Shown here: positions 16,762 to 26,362 of the stretch, in pieces
Numbering within the stretch: position 1 is the stretch's first letter
How the letters are laid out: each line of letters starts with the position of its first letter
Assembly (NCBI RefSeq): GCF_904846525.1
Contig: NZ_CAJHAZ010000018.1
Span: 1 to 58,604 of the forward strand
DNA: 58,604 nucleotides
DNA from: Psychrobacter sp. 1044
Lineage (GTDB): Bacteria > Pseudomonadota > Gammaproteobacteria > Pseudomonadales > Moraxellaceae
Direction: 5' to 3'
The notes under the pieces: model-generated
Told to the model about the DNA's origin: nothing
The model's database searches: none
What the model saw: the letters and a program-made list of their open reading frames with translations, nothing else
Program-made: the position numbers and the translations under genes

Positions 16762-19245
16762 TTATTCTTTTAGCTGGATTTTATTGCCAACGGCTTGCTT
16801 GCTAACGTCATTAGCATTGAAGGGTAGGCGAATCCATTCTTTAGCTGAATAGCGACGACTCTGGTCACGATGGAACGGTCGAGTAGTATCAGAAGCTTGC
16901 GAGTAACCTAGTAAGGCTTCTGCTACAGGGCCACCGCTATCAAAGGTAACGCTTTGCATATATGTTGGACCAAAATTAATGAGGTAGTTTGCGCCATCAT
17001 TAGCGCTTGTGCCTCTCGTTTCTGCAACATTGAATACACCTTCACGACCAAAGCCACCATGCATAGCAATACGCTCGTCGTTTTTATTAGCATCAACGAT
17101 ATACTGCAAATCAGATAAAGACGCATCAAGAGCGATGTTTTTATCTTGGAAGAACTTAATGGAATCTCCTAAAGCAGTACGTGTATCCGCACTAATAATT
17201 AAACCACGAGGCGTATTGACTGGGTCTTTTGCATCAAATTTAACACTGAATATCGTATCCGTCGTTTCATTAAAGTCCACATTACGCCAAAACTCTCTAA
17301 AGACATGAGCGCCTTTGCTATCTAAATTATTACGACGATCCCAATTACTCAAGATATTACAAGCATTGGTTGCATCAATAGTAGAGCCACCTGTCAAAGG
17401 CATGCTAGCATTCGCTCGACAATCTGCTAATACGTCGTCGAGTACCAACTCAGCGACATAACTGCGGTTACCATAGACGACCTTTTGCATATTGTTTAAA
17501 TTGAAGTTAGTACCGCCCAAGTTATCTTTATTACTGAATCGATCTTGTATTTGAACCAGTCCCATACGTGAGCGCATAAGTAAGGGAACACCGGCTGCTG
17601 GAGTAGCACCTAAGAAGGGAGCTAAACGACGACGTAGGAGCGGTGAAAATCCAGTCAGTGGTTGCTCTAAATTGCTTAACCAATAGCTATCATTCGAGTT
17701 AGCAACATAATCATCGCGGATCAAGAAAGGTAAGTTTGAGCGCCCAAAGATACCTGCTTGCGGTGAGTCTGTATCAACTCCCCATTCACAGGCAGCGGTA
17801 CTACCGTTCAGTGCTGGCAAGTCAGAGGCAATTAACGCACCAAGGAAGGGGCCAGATGCAGCACTACTACAAGCTTCAAGCTTAGCTTTGGTCACATTTG
17901 GTACAGTTGAGATGTCAGCATAGAGTGCCTTACCATTACGGTCGGTAGCAATAGTATTAACAAACCCAAGACCAAGGACGCTTTGCATTCTATCGACTAA
18001 GTCCTCAACGCTCGTAGCCTTATTCATACTACGCCATTGATTGAGTGCTCTTGGGTTTTCAGAGGCGGCATCACGGATAGTATAAGCTAGATTATTAGCG
18101 CCCCATGCTGGTAATTGACCATTGAGTAAATTGACCGCTAACATCGGTCCATATTGTGAGACATAAATATTGTGAACCTGCGTCTGATTATTTGGTAGCT
18201 GAATAGTGACAGGAACGGTTTCGATATCGCGCTGCTCAGTCACACCAGCGCTATTAGTATAATTGTATTTGAGAGGATATCCATCAACTAAGCTAAGCTG
18301 ATAAAGCGTAAAACGTTTGGCAGTGGATACGGTATGGCTCCAAGCCACGTCTTTATTAAAACCGATGTTAGGGAAAGGCTGACCTTGTTGAGCCGCACCC
18401 ATCACATCCAGCTCACCTGGCATCGTTAAGTGAAATTGATAGAAGCGTTGGACGCCATCCCATGGCTCATGCGGATTGCCATACATGACCCCGCTACTAG
18501 TACCAGTCACCTCCTTACCAAAGGCATAGGCATTACTACCGCCACTCATCGCATTAATCGTATCCATATTGAATGCAGGTGCTGACTCTACGACAGGGTT
18601 TGCGACTGGAACACTACGCATTCTTGAGCTACCCTGAATGCCAGAAATAGAGGGCGGTGCCGCTGCTACAATGGGACCGACGAAATTAGATAAGCCACCA
18701 CGTAGATTGGCTTTACCGTAGACCGTCAATAAATCATCGAGAGTAATCTCGCGTACCCATTCAGCATTGGCACAAGCAGGATCGATATTAGCCACGCCTT
18801 TGTCACGTAGATAACGGCTATAGCCTGCTGCATAACCTGTCACAGCATCAATGACTTCAGGGTCTTGAGCTGCTAAAAATTCAGCTTTTCGCTTGTCAGT
18901 GTTGTACCACGTATAAAAAGCATCGCTAGCCAAATTACCGTCAGCACCTAGATACAGCATACTCTGACCGCTAGCGACTACAACTTCACGCGCTAGTGAG
19001 CAGAAATTATCTTCTGCGAATGCATAACCGACGCCATAACCAAGGCCTTTGTAATCCTTTGCGGTGATGTGTGGTATACCGAACTCAGTGCGCTGAATAT
19101 CGGCTTCATAATTAGTGGAAGGGGGTATGACATCATCGTCATTGAAACTATTGTCGCTGTCTGAGCAGCCGAATAGTCCTAAAGAGACTGCTACTGTCAG
19201 TAGCGTGAGTGTGGGCACACGCCGATTATGCGTCTTTATGCTCAT
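16762..19245 (-). CDS. Penicillin acylase family lipoprotein (Ntn hydrolase)
   Basis: 827 residues. The N-terminus is a lipoprotein signal (LGLFGC, Cys27), so the enzyme is probably anchored facing the periplasm. The family is made as one chain and cuts itself before a serine that becomes the N-terminal nucleophile of the beta chain; here that is Ser237 in SGGSNAYAFG. Upstream alpha-chain features include the start TEFGIPHITA and GYGVGYAFAEDNFC. Downstream GNPHEPW and WSHTVSTAKRFTLYQL fit the family. Substrates of relatives include acyl-homoserine lactones and N-acyl amides; which applies is not visible. Monocistronic, with a terminator. Confidence 0.87.
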   Translation of the reverse strand: MSIKTHNRRVPTLTLLTVAVSLGLFGCSDSDNSFNDDDVIPPSTNYEADIQRTEFGIPHITAKDYKGLGYGVGYAFAEDNFCSLAREVVVASGQSMLYLGADGNLASDAFYTWYNTDKRKAEFLAAQDPEVIDAVTGYAAGYSRYLRDKGVANIDPACANAEWVREITLDDLLTVYGKANLRGGLSNFVGPIVAAAPPSISGIQGSSRMRSVPVANPVVESAPAFNMDTINAMSGGSNAYAFGKEVTGTSSGVMYGNPHEPWDGVQRFYQFHLTMPGELDVMGAAQQGQPFPNIGFNKDVAWSHTVSTAKRFTLYQLSLVDGYPLKYNYTNSAGVTEQRDIETVPVTIQLPNNQTQVHNIYVSQYGPMLAVNLLNGQLPAWGANNLAYTIRDAASENPRALNQWRSMNKATSVEDLVDRMQSVLGLGFVNTIATDRNGKALYADISTVPNVTKAKLEACSSAASGPFLGALIASDLPALNGSTAACEWGVDTDSPQAGIFGRSNLPFLIRDDYVANSNDSYWLSNLEQPLTGFSPLLRRRLAPFLGATPAAGVPLLMRSRMGLVQIQDRFSNKDNLGGTNFNLNNMQKVVYGNRSYVAELVLDDVLADCRANASMPLTGGSTIDATNACNILSNWDRRNNLDSKGAHVFREFWRNVDFNETTDTIFSVKFDAKDPVNTPRGLIISADTRTALGDSIKFFQDKNIALDASLSDLQYIVDANKNDERIAMHGGFGREGVFNVAETRGTSANDGANYLINFGPTYMQSVTFDSGGPVAEALLGYSQASDTTRPFHRDQSRRYSAKEWIRLPFNANDVSKQAVGNKIQLKE

Positions 19246-19609
19246 AAGCTTATCCGTCCATGGTAGTAGGTGTTATATAAAGTAGGTGTTATATAAATCT
19301 GCAGCAAAAAGCCGCCAGCAAACTTTATATGATCAATAAAATCCTTTTATTGCCAATACTCTTGCTAATCTTTAATGCTTTGTAGCGCGATTAAAATTAT
19401 CCAATACGTTAATAACGTGGTTAACAGGCGTGAGAATCTTTGGATAATCTTTGGGGCAGCATAGCCGAATAAGACTGAGCGAAAGAGCATCCGTTTATCA
19501 TATAACAACTGTTGATAACTATGCTAGTAAATAAAATGAGACAAGGAAACACGACATTTGCGCACTGATACATAATACTCTATTATCAATTATTCCCTAT
19601 ATTAGGAAA
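19246..19609. other. Intergenic region between divergent acylase and comM
   Basis: 364 bases without a gene, carrying divergent promoters that could not be placed with confidence and a 16-bp tandem duplication at 19266-19297. Confidence 0.6.
19266..19297. repeat. Perfect 16-bp tandem duplication
   Basis: Two adjacent copies of GTAGGTGTTATATAAA, 20-52 bases upstream of the acylase start. Read on the minus strand each copy contains TATATAA, so the duplication may double a -10-like element. Confidence 0.85.
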
Positions 19610-19615
19610 ATGCTG

Positions 19616-21193
19616 ATGTCGTTTGCCCAAGTCTATACTCGTTCAGTCGTCGGACTGCATGCGCCCAAGGTCATTATTGAAGTGCATCTGTCGCAAGGGT
19701 TGCCAGCATTGACCATCGTCGGTTTGCCGGAGGCGGCGGTACGTGAGAGTAAAGACCGTGTACGCTCTGCGATTCTGAACTCTGGCTTTCAATTTCCTAA
19801 TCGTCGTCTTACTATCAATTTAGCCCCCGCTGATTTGCCTAAAGATGGCTCGCGTCTTGATTTACCGATTGCTATCGGAATCTTGGCAGCCAGTGATCAG
19901 TTGGATCCAGAAGTATTATCAGGGTTTGAGTTTATCGGTGAGTTAGCGCTCAATGGGAATTTACGGCAAGTGACAGGCAGCTTAGCGGTGGCACGAGCGA
20001 TCAAAGCTGAGGCGCTGGCATCCAAAGTATTGCAGGTGGCAAATATCACTGAACAGGAGCTGAGCGAACCGCAGCCAAAACCACAAACACCGCAGCTTAT
20101 CGTACCGATTGATAATGGTGCTGAGGCTAGCCGTGTGGATGGCGTGACGATACTAGCCGCGCAAAGCTTAAAGACAGTTTGTGACCACTTACAGTCGTTA
20201 GCCAATCCAAGCGCAGCCTATGAATCTTTGGACGTTGTACAACCCAGTCCAGCACAGCAGCATGTTGGCTATCAAGTGGATTTGGCTGATGTCAAAGGAC
20301 AGCATCATGCACGGCGCGCGCTAGAGATTGCCGCTGCTGGTGGTCATTCGCTGTTATTTACAGGGCCACCCGGCTCAGGCAAAACGTTAATGGCGTCACG
20401 GCTGCCGACCATATTGCCGGATTTGAGTGATGAAGATGCATTAGAGGTTGCCAGCACTTATTCAGTGGCAGACAGCGATTACGATTATGGGACAAGACCG
20501 TTTAGGCAGGTTCATCACACTATATCAGCCGTGGCTTTGGTGGGTGGTGGCTCACGACCAAAACCGGGTGAAATTACCCTTGCCAATAAAGGCGTATTGT
20601 TCCTTGACGAATTGCCAGAGTTTGATCGGAGTGTGCTCGAGGTATTGCGTCAGCCATTAGAAGCCAAGCAAATCACTATTAGCCGTGCCAACTCGCAGAT
20701 GACTTTTCCAGCAAATTTCCAATTGGTCGCTGCCATGAATCCATGTCCATGCGGCTATGATGGCGATACCTCAGGGTGTTGTCGCTGCCGACCTGAACAG
20801 ATTAAACGTTACCAAGACAAACTTTCAGGGCCGCTATTAGATCGCATTGATTTGCATATCACTGTACCTGCGCTGCCAATTGCCGACTTGCAAAATGCTC
20901 AAGCTGGCGAAACCTCCGAACAAGTGCGCGTTCGAGTCATTGCCGCACATAAACGTCAGATGCAGCGGCAACAAAAGGTCAATAATGAGCTTAGCCCTAG
21001 CGAGATTGATAAATATATCCAACTAGGAGAGGGTGAACAGCAACTATTACAGCTCGCTCAGCAGCGTCTGAATTTATCGGCACGCGGTTATCATCGAGTA
21101 TTGCGAGTGGCGCGTACCATTGCTGATTTGGCTGACAGTATCGATATTACAAGCGCTCATGTGTCTGAGGCGCTCAGTTATCGGAGCAAATAA
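19616..21193 (+). CDS. comM: ComM/YifB family magnesium-chelatase-like AAA+ ATPase
   Basis: ComM is a hexameric helicase that promotes branch migration during integration of transformed DNA; Moraxellaceae are commonly naturally competent. Parts in order: N-terminal ChlI/Lon-protease-like domain (about 1-180, with LPALTIVGLPEAAVRESKDR), AAA+ core with Walker A GPPGSGKT and Walker B VLFLDELPEF, a four-cysteine patch (PCPCGYDGDTSGCCRC) and the C-terminal domain with SARGYHRVLRVARTIADL. Two ATGs (19610, 19616) compete; AGGA is eight bases from the second. About 525 residues, the normal length. No other competence gene adjoins it. Confidence 0.93.
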   Translation: MSFAQVYTRSVVGLHAPKVIIEVHLSQGLPALTIVGLPEAAVRESKDRVRSAILNSGFQFPNRRLTINLAPADLPKDGSRLDLPIAIGILAASDQLDPEVLSGFEFIGELALNGNLRQVTGSLAVARAIKAEALASKVLQVANITEQELSEPQPKPQTPQLIVPIDNGAEASRVDGVTILAAQSLKTVCDHLQSLANPSAAYESLDVVQPSPAQQHVGYQVDLADVKGQHHARRALEIAAAGGHSLLFTGPPGSGKTLMASRLPTILPDLSDEDALEVASTYSVADSDYDYGTRPFRQVHHTISAVALVGGGSRPKPGEITLANKGVLFLDELPEFDRSVLEVLRQPLEAKQITISRANSQMTFPANFQLVAAMNPCPCGYDGDTSGCCRCRPEQIKRYQDKLSGPLLDRIDLHITVPALPIADLQNAQAGETSEQVRVRVIAAHKRQMQRQQKVNNELSPSEIDKYIQLGEGEQQLLQLAQQRLNLSARGYHRVLRVARTIADLADSIDITSAHVSEALSYRSK

Positions 21194-21238
21194 TGATTTC
21201 AAAGAATGGCTTAAATGAATCATTCTAATGTTCAAATT

Positions 21239-21940
21239 TTAGCTGTCTATCTTATAATTTTTGAAAATATATTCTACTAATGCCGCAAAATCATCAAAGG
21301 CTTCGGTAGGGTTTAACTCACGAATGTCTTGCCCATAGTTATAGCCATAAGACAATCCAAGCGTATCCATATTAGCATTTTGTCCGGCTAAGATATCGTT
21401 TCTAGAATCGCCAATCATCACAGCTTGTTCTGGAGTGACGTTCAACGCTTTACAGACATGCAGTAGCGGTGCTGGATCAGGCTTTTTAGTTGAGAGACTA
21501 TTACCGCCTAATACTTCACTGAATAAGTCCTGCCAGCCAAAGGATTGCAATATTTTCGGTACAAAACGAATCGGTTTATTGGTCACTAAGGCCAGCGTAA
21601 ATCCTGCCGCTTTTAGCTTTTTTAGTCCGCTATCGACATCTGGGTAAGCAACGGTTTTGCTACCACTGAGATTTTTGTAAGCCTCAAAAAACAGGTGCTC
21701 TGCGTGATTGGCTTCCTCGACCGTAAACTCGCCTTCTAACACCTCTACCTTACCTACTAGTGCGCGCTCTACCAGCAATCTTGAGCCGTTGCCTATCCAG
21801 TTTCGTATGGTCTCGATAGGGTAAGTCTCTTTGCCCAGCATGTTTAACATCGCATTAGTCGCATCAGCCAAATCTGGCACACTATCAATGAGCGTGCCAT
21901 CGAAATCAAAAATCAAAAGTTGCTTAATATCTACAGTCAT
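21239..21940 (-). CDS. gph: Phosphoglycolate phosphatase (HAD superfamily)
   Basis: 233 residues. HAD motifs: nucleophile and acid Asp in FDFDGTLIDS (residues 9-18), motif II LVTNKP, motif III lysine in STKKPDPAPLLH and motif IV MIGDSRNDILAGQNA. The helical cap domain between motifs I and II fits the phosphoglycolate phosphatase group, which removes 2-phosphoglycolate formed in DNA repair. HAD subfamilies are hard to separate by eye, so a pyrophosphatase-like activity is possible. Convergent with comM. Confidence 0.85.
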   Translation of the reverse strand: MTVDIKQLLIFDFDGTLIDSVPDLADATNAMLNMLGKETYPIETIRNWIGNGSRLLVERALVGKVEVLEGEFTVEEANHAEHLFFEAYKNLSGSKTVAYPDVDSGLKKLKAAGFTLALVTNKPIRFVPKILQSFGWQDLFSEVLGGNSLSTKKPDPAPLLHVCKALNVTPEQAVMIGDSRNDILAGQNANMDTLGLSYGYNYGQDIRELNPTEAFDDFAALVEYIFKNYKIDS

Positions 21941-22105
21941 TATTATTTGCCCACGCTATCAATTTTATACTTCTTTGGAGTATTAGCTCCAAGCCCTCAT
22001 TACCTTAGCACAGCAAATCATGAATTCAATTATTTAACAGTCTGTCATTATAGATATTTCTATCTTTTCAGACTAAGGGTAATGTTTTATTGATATGTTT
22101 CATGC

Positions 22106-22606
22106 TTATTCAACCTCTTTATAACGTTCGCGATGCTCAGCTTTCATTCTTAAATAATCTTCGTTCTCACGACACTCGTCCCATTTTTGTTTAAATATGC
22201 GCGCTGACTCTGCTTTGACTGGGTCTTCGATTTGTCGTGGCAACTCTTCGCGACCATGTGCGCCGCTTTGACCTTTTTTATCATCGGGCACTGGCCCTTT
22301 GTATTTTTTGCCGCCTTTGTGATTGGCATAACGACGGGCGCGGGTATAGCCCATTTGAATAAATTTGCGCGCCATATCAGCACCCACAAAGTCATCGGCC
22401 GCCAGATAATCTAAAAACATCTGATAAATTGTCTCGCTGCTCTCAAGCGCAATATCAGGGGTCGCAAAGCGCCAGTGTGGCAGGATTTCGGATTTGTATG
22501 GCTCTACCAGTAATACGCCTTGCTCGCCGCGCCCGACCCGATACAGCTCTGGCTGCGCGCGTAAATCTAGGTTTTTATAATCCAAATCGTAATCGAACGC
22601 TCTCAT
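22106..22606 (-). CDS. DUF4385 family protein
   Basis: 166 residues, recognised by the N-terminal FDYDLDYKNLDLRAQPELYR and the LPHWRFATPDIA segment of the DUF4385 family, whose function is unknown. No signal peptide or membrane segment; the C-terminal third is rich in Lys, Arg and Glu. AGGGAA lies just before ATG 22606. It is a single gene on the minus strand and suggests no pathway. Confidence 0.8.
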   Translation of the reverse strand: MRAFDYDLDYKNLDLRAQPELYRVGRGEQGVLLVEPYKSEILPHWRFATPDIALESSETIYQMFLDYLAADDFVGADMARKFIQMGYTRARRYANHKGGKKYKGPVPDDKKGQSGAHGREELPRQIEDPVKAESARIFKQKWDECRENEDYLRMKAEHRERYKEVE

Positions 22607-22779
22607 CGCTTTTCCCTATTAGTATTCGTCATCTGTCAAATTTATCATTATCAATGCTATCGAGTATACTGAGCGCCGCTGTCTAAAAAACAGCACAAAA
22701 ATGTTATGCAACCGTGATAGTAAGCGTTTAGCATAGAGAATAGAATCAATCATTGAGCAGGTCTGAGTAGGTTAAAGTT

Positions 22780-23148
22780 ATGACAGTTAATAAAAACATC
22801 CTCAATAGCATCAGTCTAGCTGGCTCGATTTTTACGATGTCGTTAAAAAGTATATTTATGATATCGGTGCTGCTGCTCATCAGCGTATTAAGCACCAATG
22901 CTGCCCATAGCGCATGGTTTGAGCGGTTGATTCCGCAAGGAGAAACTTATACGGTACGTGAGATAGATCGTGATTTGGCGTTCGTGATTGATGGTTTCAT
23001 TTATGATGCGCGCACGTCTTGTTTTTTAGCAGTGGGCGATCGGGTGATATTTTTTGAAGGGCGTCATGGTATCGATTACCGCGCGACGGTTTATGACTTA
23101 GACTCGCGTGAACGTTGCGAGGTGTTGTTAAGAAGACGTTTGTCATAA
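22780..23148 (+). CDS. Small secreted protein of unknown function
   Basis: 122 residues. A hydrophobic segment (about residues 25-40) ending in AAHSAW reads as a signal peptide, though with an unusually long N-region; internal ATGs at codons 20 and 27 would give a more typical signal. The mature part of about 80 residues holds two cysteines (TSCFLAVGD and RERCEVLL) that could form a disulphide. AGG is nine bases before ATG 22780. A terminator follows. I do not recognise the family. Confidence 0.6.
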   Translation: MTVNKNILNSISLAGSIFTMSLKSIFMISVLLLISVLSTNAAHSAWFERLIPQGETYTVREIDRDLAFVIDGFIYDARTSCFLAVGDRVIFFEGRHGIDYRATVYDLDSRERCEVLLRRRLS

Positions 23149-23183
23149 GCTATTAGACTTATTTCAGAACGGGATATAAGCAT

Positions 23184-23220
23184 AAAAAAAGCCCCAAACA
23201 GCAATGTTCGGGGCTTTTTA
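23184..23220. terminator. Terminator between small secreted gene and tRNA-Phe
   Basis: Stem AAAAAAGCCCC / GGGGCTTTTT around a 14-base loop, with A and T tracts on both sides, so it can end both the plus-strand gene and the minus-strand tRNA transcript. Confidence 0.88.
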
Positions 23221-23235
23221 GAATTCTTAAACGAA

Positions 23236-23311
23236 TGGTGGCTCGAGGCAGGTTCGAACTGCCGACACACGGATTTTCAATCCGTTGCTCTACCGACTGA
23301 GCTATCGAGCC
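23236..23311 (-). tRNA. tRNA-Phe (GAA)
   Basis: 76 bases on the minus strand, starting GGCTCGATAGCTCAG and ending TCGAGCCACCA with an encoded CCA. The acceptor stem GGCTCGA pairs fully with TCGAGCC, the anticodon loop is TTGAAAA (anticodon GAA) on an ACGGA/TCCGT stem, and the T arm contains GTTCGAA. Confidence 0.97.
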
Positions 23312-23328
23312 GTCTTCGTTGAGGCGCT

Positions 23329-23357
23329 ATTAAACTAAATATAGACGTTGCTGTCAA
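23329..23357 (-). promoter_or_regulatory. Sigma-70 promoter of tRNA-Phe
   Basis: On the minus strand TTGACA (23357-23352), a 17-base spacer and TTTAAT (23334-23329), then a GC-rich AGCGCC discriminator about 10-17 bases before the mature tRNA. This is a typical stable-RNA promoter. Confidence 0.8.
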
Positions 23358-23423
23358 GTAGTTTTTGCATAATAGAAGATAAATAATCAAATATTGGCAA
23401 AATTAACTGTTTCTGCTCTCGAT

Positions 23424-23846
23424 TTAGTCTTTAACACGCAGTAAATCATACTCGCTCATGATACGGTGAATATCCGCATCGGCAGGGACAAACTCACGGA
23501 CGCCTTTTTTTATCTCAGCATCATAGACCAGTTTGATGAATTTGGCATCGATAGCGCGACCGCGATTTTGCTGATGTACCGTTAAATATTGCAGACGCTT
23601 GGCGTCGGTTTGCCCATCATCAAAACAGGCAACCGCAGCGATAGGCTTGTCATTAAACATACCGACATACAGACATTGCCCGCGCTTAAAACCCTGCTCA
23701 ACGATATTCAATACCTCGAGACCGTCAGGCTGCGCGTCATCGCTATCGTACAATGCCTGCAAGCGCTCTGCTAGCTCATTGTCACGCGCAGGTTTTTTGA
23801 TAAGTGGTGCATCCAAGCTATTAATGGCGATCGCTTCTAAAGGCAT
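23424..23846 (-). CDS. PanZ-like acetyl-CoA sensor / GNAT-fold protein
   Basis: About 140 residues with a compact GNAT-like fold: CLYVGMFNDKPIAAVACF (strands), LQYLTVHQQNRGRAIDAKFI (the usual acetyl-CoA pyrophosphate-loop region) and a C-terminal segment. It resembles the PanZ/PanM group, which binds acetyl-CoA and promotes activation of aspartate decarboxylase PanD in pantothenate synthesis; assignment rests on general resemblance only and a plain acetyltransferase is possible. ATG 23846 with AGGAA six bases upstream is preferred over the longer frame to 23921. panD is not in the window. Confidence 0.55.
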   Translation of the reverse strand: MPLEAIAINSLDAPLIKKPARDNELAERLQALYDSDDAQPDGLEVLNIVEQGFKRGQCLYVGMFNDKPIAAVACFDDGQTDAKRLQYLTVHQQNRGRAIDAKFIKLVYDAEIKKGVREFVPADADIHRIMSEYDLLRVKD

Positions 23847-24246
23847 AGCAGTTCCTATAAGCAGAGGGTTTTTATCGTATAAAGTAGCAGTATGACACAG
23901 CACAAAGTTATAACACGGCAAAAGTCATAGAAAGTAGGCTGTAGAATATGATATCTAAAAGTCAGTGCAAATCATGATTAATAATACTGAACACACTATT
24001 TTAGCAGAATGAGGTAATTTTGTGCGTGGTTTACCGCTTGGTCGTGGCAGTAAATGTTAGGGTTTGCTATGATGAGGCTAGATGATATTTAGTACGTACA
24101 AACTCTAATACCTTGATATCTTTTGTATATATCATTTTCTACTACATTTTTTGCTAGCGCTGACCCAGACACTAGTAAAATATTTAAACATGTTTTGCCT
24201 TATTTATTGACCGCTTTTCACTGATAAAAACTGATAGAGAGTAGCC
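23847..24246. other. Intergenic region between PanZ-like gene and hisB
   Basis: About 400 bases without a credible gene, between divergent genes. No attenuator-like leader peptide with histidine codons was found ahead of hisB. Confidence 0.5.
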
Positions 24247-24912
24247 ATGACAGCCAATGCAATGACGACTGCTGATACACCTGAGCAAAATGCACCAAAA
24301 AACCTAAATCTACATGGTCGCCCTGAACGTATTGCGACCGTTGAGCGCATTACTGCTGAGACCCAAGTGACTTGTACCGTCAATCTTGATGGTACGGGTC
24401 AAGGAGTTGTAGATACTGGCGTACCGTTTTTGGATCATATGATTGACCAAATCAAGCGTCACGGTTTGTTTGACTTAGAGATTAAATGCAACGGTGATAC
24501 CTTTATCGATGACCATCATAGCGTTGAAGACACTGGTATTACCCTTGGGCAAGCATTTAACAAAGCATTGGGCGATAAAAAGGGCATTCGTCGTTATGGG
24601 CACTTTTATGCGCCGCTAGATGAGGCATTGACCCGCGCTGTCGTCGATCTATCAGGACGTCCGGGTTTACACATGGACATTCCCTTTACCCGTTCGCATG
24701 TCGGTAATTTCGATGTTGACCTGTTTAGTGAATTCTTTTATGGTTTTGTGAACCATTCTTGGATGACGGTGCATTTAGACAATCTAAAAGGCAAAAACAG
24801 CCATCACCAAATCGAGTCTACCTTTAAAGCGTTTGCTCGTGCGTTACGTATGGCTTGCGAATATGATGAGCGTGCGTTAAATACATTGCCATCGACCAAA
24901 GAGGCTTTCTAA
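24247..24912 (+). CDS. hisB: Imidazoleglycerol-phosphate dehydratase HisB
   Basis: Manganese enzyme that dehydrates imidazole-glycerol phosphate to imidazole-acetol phosphate, step six of histidine synthesis. The metal-binding motifs [10 protein letters not shown] and the C-terminal [17 protein letters not shown] are present, with [13 protein letters not shown] near residue 60. It is the monofunctional form, without the histidinol phosphatase domain of Escherichia coli HisB. The first 28 residues extend beyond the usual ~195-residue enzyme. hisH follows 158 bases downstream. Confidence 0.97.
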   Translation: MTANAMTTADTPEQNAPKNLNLHGRPERIATVERITAETQVTCTVNLDGTGQGVVDTGVPFLDHMIDQIKRHGLFDLEIKCNGDTFIDDHHSVEDTGITLGQAFNKALGDKKGIRRYGHFYAPLDEALTRAVVDLSGRPGLHMDIPFTRSHVGNFDVDLFSEFFYGFVNHSWMTVHLDNLKGKNSHHQIESTFKAFARALRMACEYDERALNTLPSTKEAF

Positions 24913-25070
24913 GGCGCATTTAAGGCTCTTCTACGGTGTCAGTCAAGCTTGGCGTACTAGTTGTACAGCCTGCGCTTGACTTCCTTGTAGAAAAACCTTA
25001 TCTACACCTTGGTAATAGCCAATAATATAAATAGTATAGTAATCAAAATATCTAAAATGAGAACCAATTG

Positions 25071-25706
25071 ATGACTAAAGTAGCACTATTAGATTATGGC
25101 ATGGGCAACTTGCACTCTGCTAGTAAAGCACTATCGGTAGTCGGGGCAGACGTCTCTATCACCAATGACCCAAAAGTCGTCGCTGCGGCAGACAAGATTG
25201 TCTTCCCCGGTGTCGGTGCGATGCGTGACTGTATCGCTGGCATGCATGAAGCAGGGATTGATGACGTCATACGCCATGCGGTGTTTAACAAGCCTGTCAT
25301 GGCTATTTGTGTGGGCATGCAGGCATTGTTTGAGCAGTCCGCTGAAAATGGTGGTACAGACTGCTTGGGTATCTTAAACGGCACTGTAGAAGCATTTGAC
25401 CCTACGTGGAAAGACAAGCAGGGCGCAACTATAAAAGTACCGCACATGGGCTGGAACACCATTAGCGGTATGGATTTTGACCATCCATTGTGGCATGGTA
25501 TTCAAAACAACGCGCATTTTTACTTTGTGCACAGCTATTACTGCGAGCCTACTGATAGCTCACAAGTGGCAGCGATATGTGACTATGGTCAACCGTTTTG
25601 TGCCAGTGTCATCCAAGATAATTTATTTGCCACCCAGTTTCACCCAGAAAAAAGTCATACTGCTGGCTTGCAGTTGTTGAAAAATTTCGTCGAGTGGAAT
25701 GTGTAA
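25071..25706 (+). CDS. hisH: Imidazole glycerol phosphate synthase glutaminase subunit HisH
   Basis: Class I glutamine amidotransferase that feeds ammonia to HisF in histidine synthesis. The catalytic triad is visible: Cys in [13 protein letters not shown], and His and Glu in [11 protein letters not shown]. It starts [17 protein letters not shown], and the length of 211 residues is normal. The frame also opens one codon earlier at a TTG; ATG 25071 is used. hisF, its partner, is not in the window, and hisA lies 23 kb away. Confidence 0.97.
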   Translation: MTKVALLDYGMGNLHSASKALSVVGADVSITNDPKVVAAADKIVFPGVGAMRDCIAGMHEAGIDDVIRHAVFNKPVMAICVGMQALFEQSAENGGTDCLGILNGTVEAFDPTWKDKQGATIKVPHMGWNTISGMDFDHPLWHGIQNNAHFYFVHSYYCEPTDSSQVAAICDYGQPFCASVIQDNLFATQFHPEKSHTAGLQLLKNFVEWNV

Positions 25707-25744
25707 ATAGACGATAAATGTGAAGTGAATATTTAATTTAGTAG

Positions 25745-25779
25745 AAGGTAGATTATCAATTGTATAATCTGCCTTTTTT
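25745..25779 (+). terminator. Terminator after hisH
   Basis: Stem AAGGTAGATTAT / ATAATCTGCCTT (one G-U pair) around CAATTGT, running into six T residues. It ends the hisB-hisH unit. Confidence 0.88.
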
Positions 25780-25889
25780 ATGCTCAGCCATCACTTTGTA
25801 GCTGCCACTCTTTAGCTATTATAGTTTAGCCGTCATGGTTTAGTGATACTCTCAGTCGTTTTCTACTTGCTTATATTTGGAATACTCTA

Positions 25890-26264
25890 GTGGATTTTAC
25901 CGCTTTTAAAATCAATATTATTGAAGTATCTGGCCTTGCCAAAGATGCCTTACATATCTATGTCGGCGTCGGCATCTATCTTTTGTGTCTGCTTGTGCTG
26001 CGTCCTATCATTAAAAACCAAAGCATCAGATCATTCTTAGCTTTAGTCGTCGTGACGGGCATTGCACTGTTGGGCGAGTATTTAGATAATCGAAATACGA
26101 TTGAAGCGTCAGGCATGGCTGGCTTAAGCCACGAACAGCTGGTCGCCAGCCTCCGCGATTTGATCAATACCTGCATGCTGCCTTATGTGCTTTATGCCTT
26201 AAATAAATGGACGAAGATATTTCATTCGTCCAACCCCTTAACTAAGCTATTAAAGCAGCGCTAA
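25890..26264 (+). CDS. Small inner-membrane protein of unknown function
   Basis: 124 residues with hydrophobic segments at about 24-41 and 48-64 and a possible third at 95-108, and a basic C-terminus. It starts at GTG 25890 with TTGGA upstream. I do not recognise the family. It follows the hisH terminator and so has its own promoter. Confidence 0.6.
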   Translation: MDFTAFKINIIEVSGLAKDALHIYVGVGIYLLCLLVLRPIIKNQSIRSFLALVVVTGIALLGEYLDNRNTIEASGMAGLSHEQLVASLRDLINTCMLPYVLYALNKWTKIFHSSNPLTKLLKQR

Positions 26265-26362
26265 TATACTAAAGTAATTTTCTTTAAGTCGTTAAAAAAG
26301 CAAACTTAAGTAGGATTTTATGGTGTAAAATTCATAATATAAAATATATAGCAGACCATATT

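Noticed and set aside
2313..19519. The 13-mer GTTGATAACTATG near 2313 and near 19507
   Set aside because: Repeated 13-mers are expected by chance several times in a window of this size.
25094..25462. 122-codon open frame antisense to hisH
   Set aside because: Shadow of a conserved gene; composition typical of antisense reading.
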